Assembly (NCBI GenBank): GCA_022836615.1
Contig: MU405224.1
Span: 124,001 to 188,000 of the forward strand
DNA: 64,000 bases
Origin: Annulohypoxylon bovei var. microspora
Taxonomy: Eukaryota; Ascomycota; Sordariomycetes; Xylariales; Hypoxylaceae
Direction: 5' to 3'
Shown here: one piece after another, positions 46,060-55,658 of the stretch
Position numbering within the stretch: the first letter of the stretch is position 1
Layout: every line of letters starts with the position of its first letter
Position numbers and translations under genes: made by a program
Notes under the pieces: model-generated
What the model saw: the letters and a program-made list of their open reading frames with translations, nothing else
What the model was told of the DNA's origin: nothing
Databases searched by the model: none

Positions 46060-47323
46060 CTAACAAGTAAACACGCCCGGCCCCGCCGGCTCGTAAGCCT
46101 TGCCCCCGTTGTTGTAGATGTTGATCATGATGCCGGGGTCGGTGGCCTTGTAGGCGCCGGGGAAGGCGACGAGCTGGGCGGGCTGCGCGGCGCCCGAGCC
46201 CCCGCTGACGCGCACCTGCGCGCACGAGATGTAGAACTGCGCGCCGCCCGCCGCCGACGCGCTGTGCAGCGCCACGTGCTCGATCCGGAACAGGTACTCG
46301 CCGTCCTCCAGGCACTGCGGGATCGTGAACCCGATCTCGGCTTTGCCTGTTTCGTAGGTAGATGGGTTAGTAAGTACTGTTGGTTACCTAGGTACCTAGG
46401 TAGGTAGTAGAGTAGCTGTGCGTGTCGATGTCTATGGTCGTAGATCGGGTGGGTAGGTAGACTGGTAGATAGATAGGAAGGGCTAGGGGAGGAGGAAACA
46501 TAGGAAAAAGGGAGGCGTACCGTTTGATGGCCAAGTGTACTGTCCACCCGACGTCGTCGGCATGTCCTGGTACACCTTGAACCACACGTTTCCAGTCCCG
46601 TCGAAGTCCGCGGCCGTCTTGCCCGAGGGCACCTTAGCCATGTAGGCAGAGAGGGCTGGTTGATAATATTAGCATTAGTAGCACGACTCGTCTCATCCCA
46701 TTCTATCCGATTCACTTCCATCTATACAAAGGCCGCGAATATCCAGGTCTTCATATACGTAGGTAGGTAGGTATGTAATTAGGTAAGCAATATGTAAACG
46801 TACTGCGAACAAACACATTAGCCTCATCACCATTAAAAAAAAAAACATCATATCCTTCGTACGTACCCTCCAGGGTGGTAGATATTCGGAGCAGCAACCC
46901 AGGTGATCTGGCCTCCGGCCTTGACCTCCGTGGTGTCAGGGGCGCCTCCCGCGGCCCTCTGGTAGCACCGGATTGCGTCTGAGCTGACGTCGGTCACGGG
47001 GCCGTTGGACTGGAAGTTAGCCGTCTGCCGGACCGAAGACCAGTCCGCCGTGCCTGCGAGCTTCGGGAAGGTGTCTGGAGAGCGAGAAGGTCTTGGTTAG
47101 ATGAACCCAACTAAGATTTGTGTATGAAATAACACAGTATAAAATGAGACGACACAGATAGCTTCCACGCAACGGTATTCGTATTATCACATATCATAGA
47201 GAGACATATATTATATACATAGGTAGATAGATAAAGAAACGAAGACGAGTACTCAGTTTACATACAATGCGGAGCTGCCTGGACGCTGGCTGCGAGGAGC
47301 GTGAATGCCACGGCGATCTTCAT
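46060..47323 (-). CDS. AA9 lytic polysaccharide monooxygenase (former GH61), secreted
   Basis: This is a copper enzyme that oxidatively cleaves cellulose or related glucans. Exons are 47323-47266, 47074-46868, 46655-46521 and 46346-46060, giving 228 residues with no CBM1 or linker. An N-terminal signal peptide (MKIAVAFTLLAASVQA) is followed by AP and then His19-Tyr-Thr-Phe-Pro. His19 is the expected first residue of the mature histidine brace. The second brace His is His86 (NIYHPG). His161, Gln170 and the axial Tyr172 lie in VALHSASAAGGAQFYISCAQ. Cys56 and Cys175 are placed as the usual AA9 disulfide. The substrate loop and C terminus (FPGAYKATDPGIMINIYN, ending VFTC) are typical. Intron 2 is a stwintron (separate entry). 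The extra AP before His19 is unusual. The gene is isolated from other degradative enzymes and strongly GC-biased in its exons. Confidence 0.93.
46656..46867 (-). other. Stwintron type [D1,2] in the AA9 gene
   Basis: The upstream exon must end at 46868 (GGA G) and the next start at 46655 (CC CTC), giving HPG-A-LSAYMAKVP. No donor GT follows 46868. An internal intron 46866-46803 (donor GTACGT, branch GCTAAT, acceptor GCAG, 64 nt) sits after G46867. Its removal joins that G to TACGTT and forms a fresh donor GTACGT. The outer intron then uses TACTAAT near its 3' end and acceptor ACCAG (46658-46656). Joining the internal donor directly to the final acceptor yields a stop after seven codons, so simple splicing is not productive. 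Signals are seen directly, and the splicing order is inferred. Confidence 0.88.
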
Positions 47324-48409
47324 GATCGCGGAGCGGTCTTTCTCGAAAAAGCGAGGTTATATCCCTAAGTGGTACGAAAAGCAGCGAGGAGTCGCGAGGA
47401 AGATGAATACAACAAGTCCCGATATGGAGGCGAGTATGTAAGTTAGCTACGCCAAGGCGACGCGAAGTCGAGGAAGGTCGCCATCTTATAGAGATAGACG
47501 TTGACAAGGGGGAACTGCAGAAGCCTAAACCGAGACGGAATATGTCGTTGCGATTCCCGGGTATGGGGAAGTCACCCCTGTGTTTGCGGATAAAAGAAGT
47601 CATTCCCGGTTATATTGGAACAGCCACTTAGATGTTCGCAAAACGACTCTATCCAGTCTTCCTTACAGATGTAGAGTCGGCAATACTACTGAAGAAACTG
47701 CTCAAATGACGCACTTATCCAAGAATAGAGCCCTAGCTCTCCGAGAGATGGCAAAGGCCATCTATCCTCGGTTCCTCAAGGGCAACAGGACTCGCCAACG
47801 TCTCTCCTCGGCTATCCTCCAAATCCACTGTGGCATTATGGGAACAATTTATTAACATAGTCCTTGATTCATGCTACCTAGTCATTTGCATTGCCTCCTA
47901 GCGAGGACAAACGGATGGGTGGGAAGAGCCCAACATTACATATGACCTCAAAATAGGTCTTTTGGAACATCTCCAATCTGTGGGTGAGTCAGCAAGCAAC
48001 GTACCTTTCTCTTGACCTAGAAGTCGAGAAGCGGGCTAGTGGTGTGAAGCTCAAGACCAGAAATGCTCGTGAAAAGCTAAGCGGGATCCATCCTCTGTCA
48101 TACATGTCCTGTGATTTGTGGCTCCTGGCTGGTGAGATGCCATTGATCTGGAAACGCCTCGACCCTGTGAATTGCTCGGGCGAGATTAGGAGAAGAACTG
48201 TTTTGCAGATCTCAATGAAGAGATGCGAAGACACTTTTCGTAGTGTCAATCCGAACGACATCTAAACATCCGTACCTCTAGACGTAACGCCATCTGTGCA
48301 TATGTGCAGTGAAAGAAAAACGACGAAAAATGCAGATGTTTCACGAATACCCCACGTCCATCACATTATGGATGGTTCATGCCAAAACCGAATGATGCTG
48401 GAGAGATTA
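47324..48409. other. Intergenic, AA9 promoter and DBP2 3' flank
   Basis: The DBP2 stop (48410) and the AA9 start (47323) bracket about 1.1 kb containing the AA9 promoter. Open frames at 47580-47855 and 47984-48265 on the plus strand do not resemble known proteins. I see no clear TATA box or carbon-repressor array. Confidence 0.55.
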
Positions 48410-50881
48410 TCACCATCGTCGGTTGTTAATGGGTATGGCATTGGAGCCACCAGCTCCGCCGCCATGGCCACCGCCGCCGCCACCTCCTGTTAAATAGATA
48501 CATTAGTATTAGTTGAGATGTAGCAGACGAGGTTAAAACATACCTCGGTGACCACCTCGGCCGCCGTAGCCTCGTCCGCCGTAGCGGCCTCCTCCACCAC
48601 CACCGCCGTAGCGAGCCATCTCGTTTAGTCGAGGGTCAATCTGCTGCTTAGCTTCTTGAAGAACCGCGACTAAGTCACGAGCCTGCTTAGAATCTGAGAT
48701 GTCGTGTTAGCCGCAGAGCATGTAAGCGTTGTAGATATGAGATAACTTACTGTCAGCAGTAAAGAGAGTAATGGCGGTTCCCTTGGCGCCGGCACGACCA
48801 GTTCGGCCGATACGGTGGATGTAGTCCTCCGAGTTGTTCGGGTAGTCATAGTTGATCACATGTGTGATATTACGCACGTCTTTATTGCAATTTCAGGTTA
48901 GCCAGAGCGAAGCAAAAGAAAAAAAGTCTACGTAACAAGTCCCAGCGACGGACGGACGGTGCCTAAGCATATTTTCCGTGCTTTTCTCCTTGGAGAATGG
49001 GGCTGTCTGTTGCATCAACATGCCATTTTGGAAGAGTTCCAACTGTCCGGTCTAGGTCCTAGGATCTGGGAGTCAGGAGACAGCTTGAAAGAATCAAGAG
49101 TTGCCAACTCCGCAATTGTACCACGGGAACGTGAAGGTACAACAGCGGAATGAGGATATGGCGCCTCCGTTATACTTATGAGCCCAAATTTCCTGGATGG
49201 ATAAGAACCACGAGACACAATGGGAGATCAGGCAAATGCGGCAATCGAGAGAGCCCCTACACATGAGAATAAAGCACAGCGGATATATATCTGCTGGAAG
49301 TTGCTACGAGGGGAGAGGGGAGGGGGAGATGCAATCATACCAATACCACGTGAAGCAACGTCTGTGGCAACCATGATAGGACTCTTGCCAGTCTTGAACT
49401 GGTCGAGAACCCAGTCGCGTTCGTTCTGCTGCTTGTCGCCATGAATCGCTGCCAATAGGTTAGTCCCGACTCATTCCAGATAAGACTCGTAAGAACTTAC
49501 AAAGTGCGGGCCAGCCATCTTGGCGAAGGAATCGAGTGATCTCGTCTGCTGTTCGTTTAGTACCTACGAAAACGAGAGCCTTGTTCTCTTTGTTGTCCAT
49601 GATCTTCTCAAGATGTTTGATCGTACGATCACGCTTCTCAGTCTCGGATACAACCTCAACAACTTGGGTAATACGATGGTTAGCGGACAAGTCCATCGAA
49701 CCAATGTTGACCTGGATAAAGTTGGTTTGGAACTCCGAGGCCAAAGCGCGGACTTCCTTGGGCCAGGTTGCGGACCACATGAGGGTTTGACGGTCAGGTC
49801 GAATCTGACTAATGATCTTACGAATCTGGGGTTCGAAACCCATATCCAGCATGCGATCAGCCTCGTCGAGAACCAGGTACGTTACTCGGCGCAGGTTAGT
49901 CTTGCCGCCCTCGAGCATGTCGATCAGACGTCCTGGAGTGGCGATACAAACCTCGACACCCTTAGTAAGGTCACGAATTTGAGGACCACGGGGAACACCT
50001 CCATAAACACAGGTATTACGGATACGGGAGGACTTCCCGAACTTGGTAATCTCCTGTTGAATCTGGACAGCCAGCTCTCGGGTAGGGGCGAGAACAAGGA
50101 CAATAGGGCCATCACCAGGCGCCAAAAGAGGTTGGGCGTTGATGTGGACGATAGCAGGAAGACAGTACGTAAGGGTCTTTCCAGAGCCCGTCTCGGCAAT
50201 ACCGACGACGTCACGACCGGAAAGAGCCATCGGCCAACCTTGAGATTGAATGGCAGTAGGGGCAGGGAATCCCTGTGCCTTCACCTCGTCCATTACGTAT
50301 CGTGGAAAGCCAGCCTCGTCGAAAGTCTCAACAGGCTTAGGGACATCGCTGCCAGAGATTGTGATCTTATGGTCTTGTCGAAATCGCTCGACTTCGCTAG
50401 CAGGTCGTCGTTCGACAGCGTCATCCTCCTTGTAAAACGACTTGTCGAATTTGGGAAGGCTGCTCATGTCTAGAGATAAATAGGTCAGTTGGATGTTTGA
50501 TGATAAAGGCATTGAAATTGCTCACCCCAGTCCTGTTTGTGTAGACCAGCTCCGAGGTTAGACATGCGGTCACCGCCGCCTCCACCATAACCACCACCGC
50601 CGCCACCGTAGCCGCCGCCGCCACTGTAGCCGTTGCTAAAGGCAAACATGTTAGTAAAATGAATTGGATGTGGAGTGAGAAATAAAGTGAGAGATGGAAG
50701 TGAGAGATGGAGGGAAATGATGAAGTAGCAAGGGATTGAAGGGCAATTCTTACGTATTACCATAGTCCTGGTGACCACCACCACCACCATGGCCACCTCC
50801 ATACTTATCGTGGCCGTTAGAGTAGCCTCCACGGCCACCACCGCCGCTACGGCCGCCGTAACCGCCGCCACCGTAAGACAT
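48410..50881 (-). CDS. DBP2: DBP2-type DEAD-box RNA helicase (p68/DDX5 family)
   Basis: Dbp2 is an ATP-dependent RNA helicase in mRNP assembly, nonsense-mediated decay and rRNA processing. Seven exons: 50881-50754, 50635-50526, 50469-49501, 49448-49341, 48879-48751, 48693-48544 and 48486-48410, giving 556 residues. The N terminus is Gly/Tyr/Arg-rich (SYGGGGYGGRSGGGG). Then come the Q motif region (GFPAPTAIQSQGWP), motif I AETGSGKT, Ia PTRELA, motif II DEAD, motif III SAT, VFVGTKRTADE, VATDVASRGID (IV-V) and motif VI HRIGRTGRAG. The C terminus is an RGG-type Gly-rich tail ending NNRRW. Five introns are 52-118 nt, but intron 4, inside the Asp codon of SRGID, is 461 nt. Phase and motif continuity support every junction. 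A large antisense frame here is a shadow. Confidence 0.98.
48880..49340 (-). other. Unusually long intron 4 of DBP2
   Basis: 461 nt, donor GTATGA, acceptor AATAAAG, phase 1 in the Asp codon of SRGID. A GCTAAC branch-like site lies about 20 nt upstream of the acceptor. A pyrimidine-rich tract (CTCCCCCTCCCCTCTCCCC) follows the donor directly. Yeast DBP2 also has one large intron in the 3' part of its coding region, implicated in autoregulation of its own expression. Whether position and function are the same here is inference. Confidence 0.8.
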
Positions 50882-51953
50882 GATGTATTCGCGTGGGATT
50901 CGACTTTAAAGAACTCAGATGGGAGAATGCACGTCGCAAACAGAGTAGAAATCTTGTCTCCTGATAGAAGAGAGAATTGATTTTACAGACGGTACGATAC
51001 GAACGCAGCGTGCGATCTGAAATAAAAGGAGCGGAGATGGAAAGTGAAGAAGAATACACGAAATGGTTCGTGTTGATGGAAAGAAAGGCGCGGTGATGAA
51101 TTTATGAAGACAAGACAAACCCTGATTCAAGTAGAATATTTTTTTTTCTTAGTTTAGATAGGAACGGCAGTCTAGGCCCAACAACGCTAAACAACGCTAC
51201 CTTGTGACGTGGTCCGTGCCTTCGCAATTTTTTTCTTTTTGCCTCGCGTACCGAAGTATCTATCCAAAGGCGGAAAGGCGTGTGAGTTAGCGCATAGTTC
51301 GGACTTGTATCGATATGAAAATCAGGGTTCGCACAGCGATTTTGTAGCCATGGAAGTGGATATAAAATTGCAGAAAATTTATAAAAATGAAGCTATTAGT
51401 ATGTATTATACAGTTTAAACTAATAGAAAATTCTACGTCTCTATTCAAGATAGTTATGGCTAAATATTAGGAGTAGAAATTTACGTCTATTGCACCGTGT
51501 CTTGCAAAATAGATGTTGATCCTAACGCCGTAGAAATGTTTTCTTTTCCTTTTTCGCCAGCTGACAATAAGCGAAAGCAAGTGGTCACAACTGGCCAGGC
51601 TATTGATTTTGCACCTGAGCATACAGTCTCCGGCCTTAGTTAATGAATTTATATGATACACAGTAGCTAATGCGCTTATTCAGAATCATAGACATGTGGA
51701 GGTAGGTGTGTTCAAATAGGTTCAATGATTTAATTTATTACAAGCATTTCCAATGTTGAAAAGGGCTTGTACGCACCTGAATGACTGAGAGAATGATTTG
51801 AAACGATATTTTATTAGAAGGTAGGTATTGAGAGTGTGAGTTCCATTTCAACATATAATAGTACCAATTCCATATGTTTTTGATTCATGATACCTAGTCA
51901 GATGTCTACCTTCTAATTCTATTGTAAATCGATTACATAAGCTTCATGATGTA
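50882..51953. other. Intergenic, DBP2 promoter and THI20-like 3' flank
   Basis: About 1.07 kb. The DBP2-proximal part (50882-51160) is probably 5' UTR and promoter, with a poly-T tract at about 51140. The rest is AT-rich. No further gene or RNA element is seen. Confidence 0.6.
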
Positions 51954-53941
51954 TTACTCTGACGGGAACATTTCCCAAAACCCAATCTCCATCTATTTCC
52001 ATGTTAGTACAATAGGATAGTTACCTTTGGTTTCGAGTATCTTACCTTGGTAGCGTGGATGAAGATCTTGACAAGTTCTTCTATCCTCGACGGGGACTGT
52101 AAGACGGCGTTATTTTCCATGAGATCTATCATGATGTTATATATGTTAGTATTCTGAAATCTTGTCTCCGTTGGGTGTTTATAGCATCCTCACCAGAACC
52201 AGTCTGTACCGCCTGCACATAGTCCTCCGCGATGTAGTTCAGGATCCACTTCCAGTATGTATTACCCTCTGTCTTTGTTCTTGGGTCTCCGTGGAGATAT
52301 TTTGCGATAGCTCCGTAACCCAGGAGGCAGGGAGCAAGAGCAACCTGAAGACCAAGCCAATCTTCTGACTGTCCAATATCCAGGACGTATCTCGTATATG
52401 CCGTACATGCTAGACACGTAATCAGCATCTAAGGATTGTAAGAGTGTTAGATACTCCATACCTTGGAGTTCCTCAGTTGCTTCTATCTCCTCCTTCGATA
52501 TGCCGAACTCCTTACAATAATCAATGTGAAGTTTCATTTCGGTGTGGATATGTGACACTATTTTCGCCCCCTACAAGAAAAGTCAGTCTCAAGTTACTTC
52601 TCTGCTAGAACGCTACCGACCGCTGCAATATCCTCCATATTCTTAGACTTATATGATGCCAGGGCATTTGCCCTAGCAAAATGCACTAAGTATAGGTAAT
52701 CTTGTATTAAATAACCCTTGAATGACGCAAGTGGTAGGTCTCCGTTCCCGAGGCCGAGCACGAATGGGTGGTTGATGAAACGCTGCCACACCGGTGATAC
52801 GTCAGGTCGCTCGAGAATATAGTCTATGAAATGGCCACTTGTCGTCCTTAGTATAAACACAGTTATGCTGAGTCAAATGCGTAAACTTACGGAGAAAAGG
52901 GGAGCGTCAAGATCGAATGAAAATGATTGATTGGACCATTTCCTTTCCCATATCCGGGTGCGGATTTGATGCCAGCCTCAACGTATCGACAAGCAGCCCT
53001 AACGGATTCCACAGGTTTTAATCCCCTGGAAAGGTTAGAGGCAATGGCCGAAGCAAGTGAGCACCCTGTTCCGTGCGTATTCTTTGACTCAATATATGGA
53101 CCCTCGATTCTCGTAGCCTGGCCCTCTCCGAGTAACAGGTTAACGATCAGTTCTCTTTCTTCAGGGGTCGTAGCTACGGAACCGTCTTTCTTAAAGGGAA
53201 CATGTCCGCCTTTGATGAGAACCCACTTGGGTCCTAATTCCAGAACCTTTTGGGCGATTACTTCCAAGTCTTCAACGCATTGGATGTCAATAGTTTCCTC
53301 ACCACCATTAGAGAGTAGGAGCTGAGCCTCGGGAATATTTGGAGTCAGTATGAACGTCTGAGGTAGCAGTAGAGTTCGCAGCTCATTCACGGCGTTTGAA
53401 GGTAGTAGTTGGGCGCCAGTGGTGGCGACCATGACCTATTCAGAGTTAAGTTGCTATGAGGACTACCTAGGCATGAGCGATATTATTTAAGGAAACTTAC
53501 AGGATCCAGTACCAACCTCCGAACTTCGTATTCCTTCATCGCTTCTGCAACTATTTCGATGGTACGTGCAGACGCCATCATCCCTTAAACAGAACCCCCA
53601 TAAGCCCCCGGGCGTAACAAATCAACATGATCTGACTTACCAGTTTTCACGACGTCAGGCCGTATATCCCTGAAAACAGCATCGATCTGCTTCCTGACAA
53701 ACTCAGGGGGCACATGATGTATATCATAAACGCCTGTCGTATTTTGAGCGGTTAAAGCTGTTGTAGCGGTCATGGCATAGCAGCCATGAGCTGCGATGAC
53801 TTTCTGGTCCGCCTCGAGGCCACTGATTGATTGGACCGAGATAGACGGTTAGCGAATGTGTGGTCGAACTGAGAGATCATGAACTTACGCACCACCGCTC
53901 GAGTCACTCCCCGCGATAACAAGAATCCTTCTGTTAACCAT
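51954..53941 (-). CDS. THI20: THI20-like bifunctional HMP/HMP-P kinase - thiaminase II (ThiD-TenA fusion)
   Basis: The enzyme phosphorylates hydroxymethylpyrimidine twice for thiamine synthesis and hydrolyses thiamine or its breakdown products through the TenA half. Nine exons: 53941-53889, 53822-53641, 53583-53501, 53435-52891, 52846-52621, 52570-52462, 52409-52194, 52125-52046 and 51992-51954, giving 510 residues. ThiD motifs are AGSDSSGGAGLEADQK at the N terminus, DVVKTGMMAS, VLDPVMVATTG and the anion-hole sequence NTHGTGCSLASAIA. The TenA half starts near SGHFIDYIL, contains FKGYLIQDYLYL, the catalytic-type Cys in ACTAYTRYVLD, and ends MEIGFWEMFPSE. Eight short introns (44-68 nt) are all supported by frame. 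Intron 4 is only 44 nt and intron 5 uses an atypical GTCGGT donor. I saw no TPP riboswitch in the leader. Confidence 0.95.
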
Positions 53942-54758
53942 GGTACAGCTAGGTAAGATGAATCTAAGCTTGCTTGTTACCTAAAGTAGGTAATTAGGTA
54001 CACCGAACTAACATGAAGGTCTTATGTTACCTGGATGAAAATCTTACCTACATAGGGTGTACATGTAAATTATAAAGTTTTCCTAATTGCCGTTATGTAG
54101 TGCGAGATTTCTTTTTAACTTCTTAGATGAAAGTACGTAGGTGGTACCCGTCCGCCGTTCCCGGTAGTTTAAGAAGTGGGTCGACGTCATCGGCGCATCG
54201 TCATCAATTCCATTAGGTACTATCGAAACGGTTTAAAGTGTACCTAGCAAGAAAAATACCTACCTCCTAATTCTAAAATAAATCATAACTTTATAACTTT
54301 AATCACTCAACTTCAACGGATGGTTCGGGAAATGGGGGTCATCTTTTTTTTACATGACCAGAGTCGCATATAATTGCCTTTGAACAAGGCATATTTCAAA
54401 CAACATGATTCCTGTAGGTCTAACGTGCAAATTATACCGAGGTAAGCATCTGCGGTGTCACTCGCAGTATGGTATGCCAAGGTACCTGAGTACTGAGGTA
54501 TTGGTAGGTAGGTAGGTATAGTAATTCTCACAACAAACCCAATTACAACGGAGTAATTTCAATAAAAATTCCAAAAATATACCCAAGTACAGATCAGGTT
54601 GAAGTTCCTGACTTTCAACACACTCTTTAATCCATTAACTCCAGACCCGCTCTAATACTGATACAAGAATCGAAAACTCTTCGGTCTGGATTGCGTATCT
54701 CCGCCCCATTCCGGTTCCCCCCCTTACCTCCCCCCTTTTCCCTTCTCCGAATTGTAAA
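53942..54758. other. Intergenic, THI20-like promoter
   Basis: 817 bp, AT-rich, with several CCTA/TAGG words near 53980-54010, 54240 and 54480-54520. It lies between the THI20-like start and the bHLH stop, both on the minus strand. No thiamine-pyrophosphate riboswitch core or other known element was recognised. Confidence 0.55.
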
Positions 54759-55658
54759 TCATGGTAATCCTCCAGGGTCTTGGAAATTCACCTGGCTGTT
54801 GAAACCATCGCCACCCTCGCATCGGCCGAATAGCCACCGTAGCCTTTCCATGTTATTTCTTAGTTCGTCTCTCTCTCCTTCTAGTACTGCACATTCGCGC
54901 TCCAGAGTTTGAATATGCCGCCGAGCCATGTCGAGCACTTCTGCCTTGCTCACTCTACGGTCAGTCAAGTCCATAGCTTCTCCATCATCCTCGCCCTCGC
55001 CCGCCTGCATAGTTTCTGGAAGCGCCTCTAGAAGGCTTTCGAAGTGGGTATTTAGTCTGTTCCGATACTGTTTCTCCACCTGGTTGTGTGTGTCTCGGCT
55101 CTTTTGCTCCTCCATCGACGCTGGGGGGTTGTGATGCGTGTTTTTGCTAGTACGGGACGCACTGCGAAGCCGAGATTTGCTTGAGTTCGATGCTGAAGAT
55201 GTGCTTCCCGGTGAGAGGACTTGCTGCTGTCTTGACTTCTTTGGCCGCGAAGAATGCTTGTGTTTTTTGTGGCTAGATCCGGTCGATAATGTTGAGACAG
55301 GTGGGCTTGTCATAACTGCTCCGTAGCCTTGTGGGTAAGCATGATGATATGTGTCGGCCGTATCGATGGCCCTAGATTCGGGCGCCACGGCCTGGTAATA
55401 CGAAAGTCCAAAGGAGTCAGCGGCGTGTGTAGTGAATGGTGTCCCGCTAGATGATCCGATATTCACGTCTGCTGGATTATGATTACCCATAACATAATGT
55501 GAGTGACTCGGGACCGGAGCAGGGGGGAGTGACTGGCCCTGGAAACCTAAGAGATTCTCTGGAGTCCTGTTGGGTACGATCGTTGGATAAGAGCTGTATG
55601 AGACATGATGGCCTTCCGAGGATGCCTGCTGGCCCCTGTAATAATGGTCGTCAGACAT
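54759..55658 (-). CDS. bHLH transcription factor
   Basis: This is a 299-residue single-exon protein. A basic helix-loop-helix domain lies near residues 188-260: the basic region SRDTHNQVEKQYRNRLN (His, Glu and Arg at the E-box-contacting spacing), helix 1 THFESLLEALPE, an enlarged acidic loop (GEGEDDGEAMD) and helix 2 VSKAEVLDMARRHIQTLE. This runs into a short leucine-containing coiled coil (ECAVLEGERDELRNNMERL). The N-terminal half is Ser/Tyr/Pro-rich. The segment before the domain is basic and Ser-rich (SSHKKHKHSSRPKKSRQQQ), a likely nuclear localisation signal. The start is the first in-frame ATG (MSDDHYYRG). The frame is open for about 19 codons upstream but lacks an ATG. The acidic loop is longer than usual. 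Fungal bHLH proteins of this kind bind E-box elements. The target pathway is unknown. Confidence 0.85.
   Translation of the reverse strand: MSDDHYYRGQQASSEGHHVSYSSYPTIVPNRTPENLLGFQGQSLPPAPVPSHSHYVMGNHNPADVNIGSSSGTPFTTHAADSFGLSYYQAVAPESRAIDTADTYHHAYPQGYGAVMTSPPVSTLSTGSSHKKHKHSSRPKKSRQQQVLSPGSTSSASNSSKSRLRSASRTSKNTHHNPPASMEEQKSRDTHNQVEKQYRNRLNTHFESLLEALPETMQAGEGEDDGEAMDLTDRRVSKAEVLDMARRHIQTLERECAVLEGERDELRNNMERLRWLFGRCEGGDGFNSQVNFQDPGGLP

Noticed and set aside
45970..46407. 145-codon frame antisense to the AA9 last exon
   Set aside because: Shadow of GC-rich coding sequence plus the C-rich array. The minus strand carries clear AA9 motifs.
47984..48265. 93-codon plus-strand frame between AA9 and DBP2
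   Set aside because: An open frame of nearly the same extent on the other strand, and no recognisable protein signature.
49520..50473. 317-codon frame antisense to DBP2
   Set aside because: Produced by codon bias of the helicase exon. The minus strand has every DEAD-box motif.
53942..54300. Possible TPP riboswitch in the THI20-like leader
   Set aside because: Thiamine genes in fungi can have one, but I found no conserved CUGAGA-type core in the leader on the sense strand.
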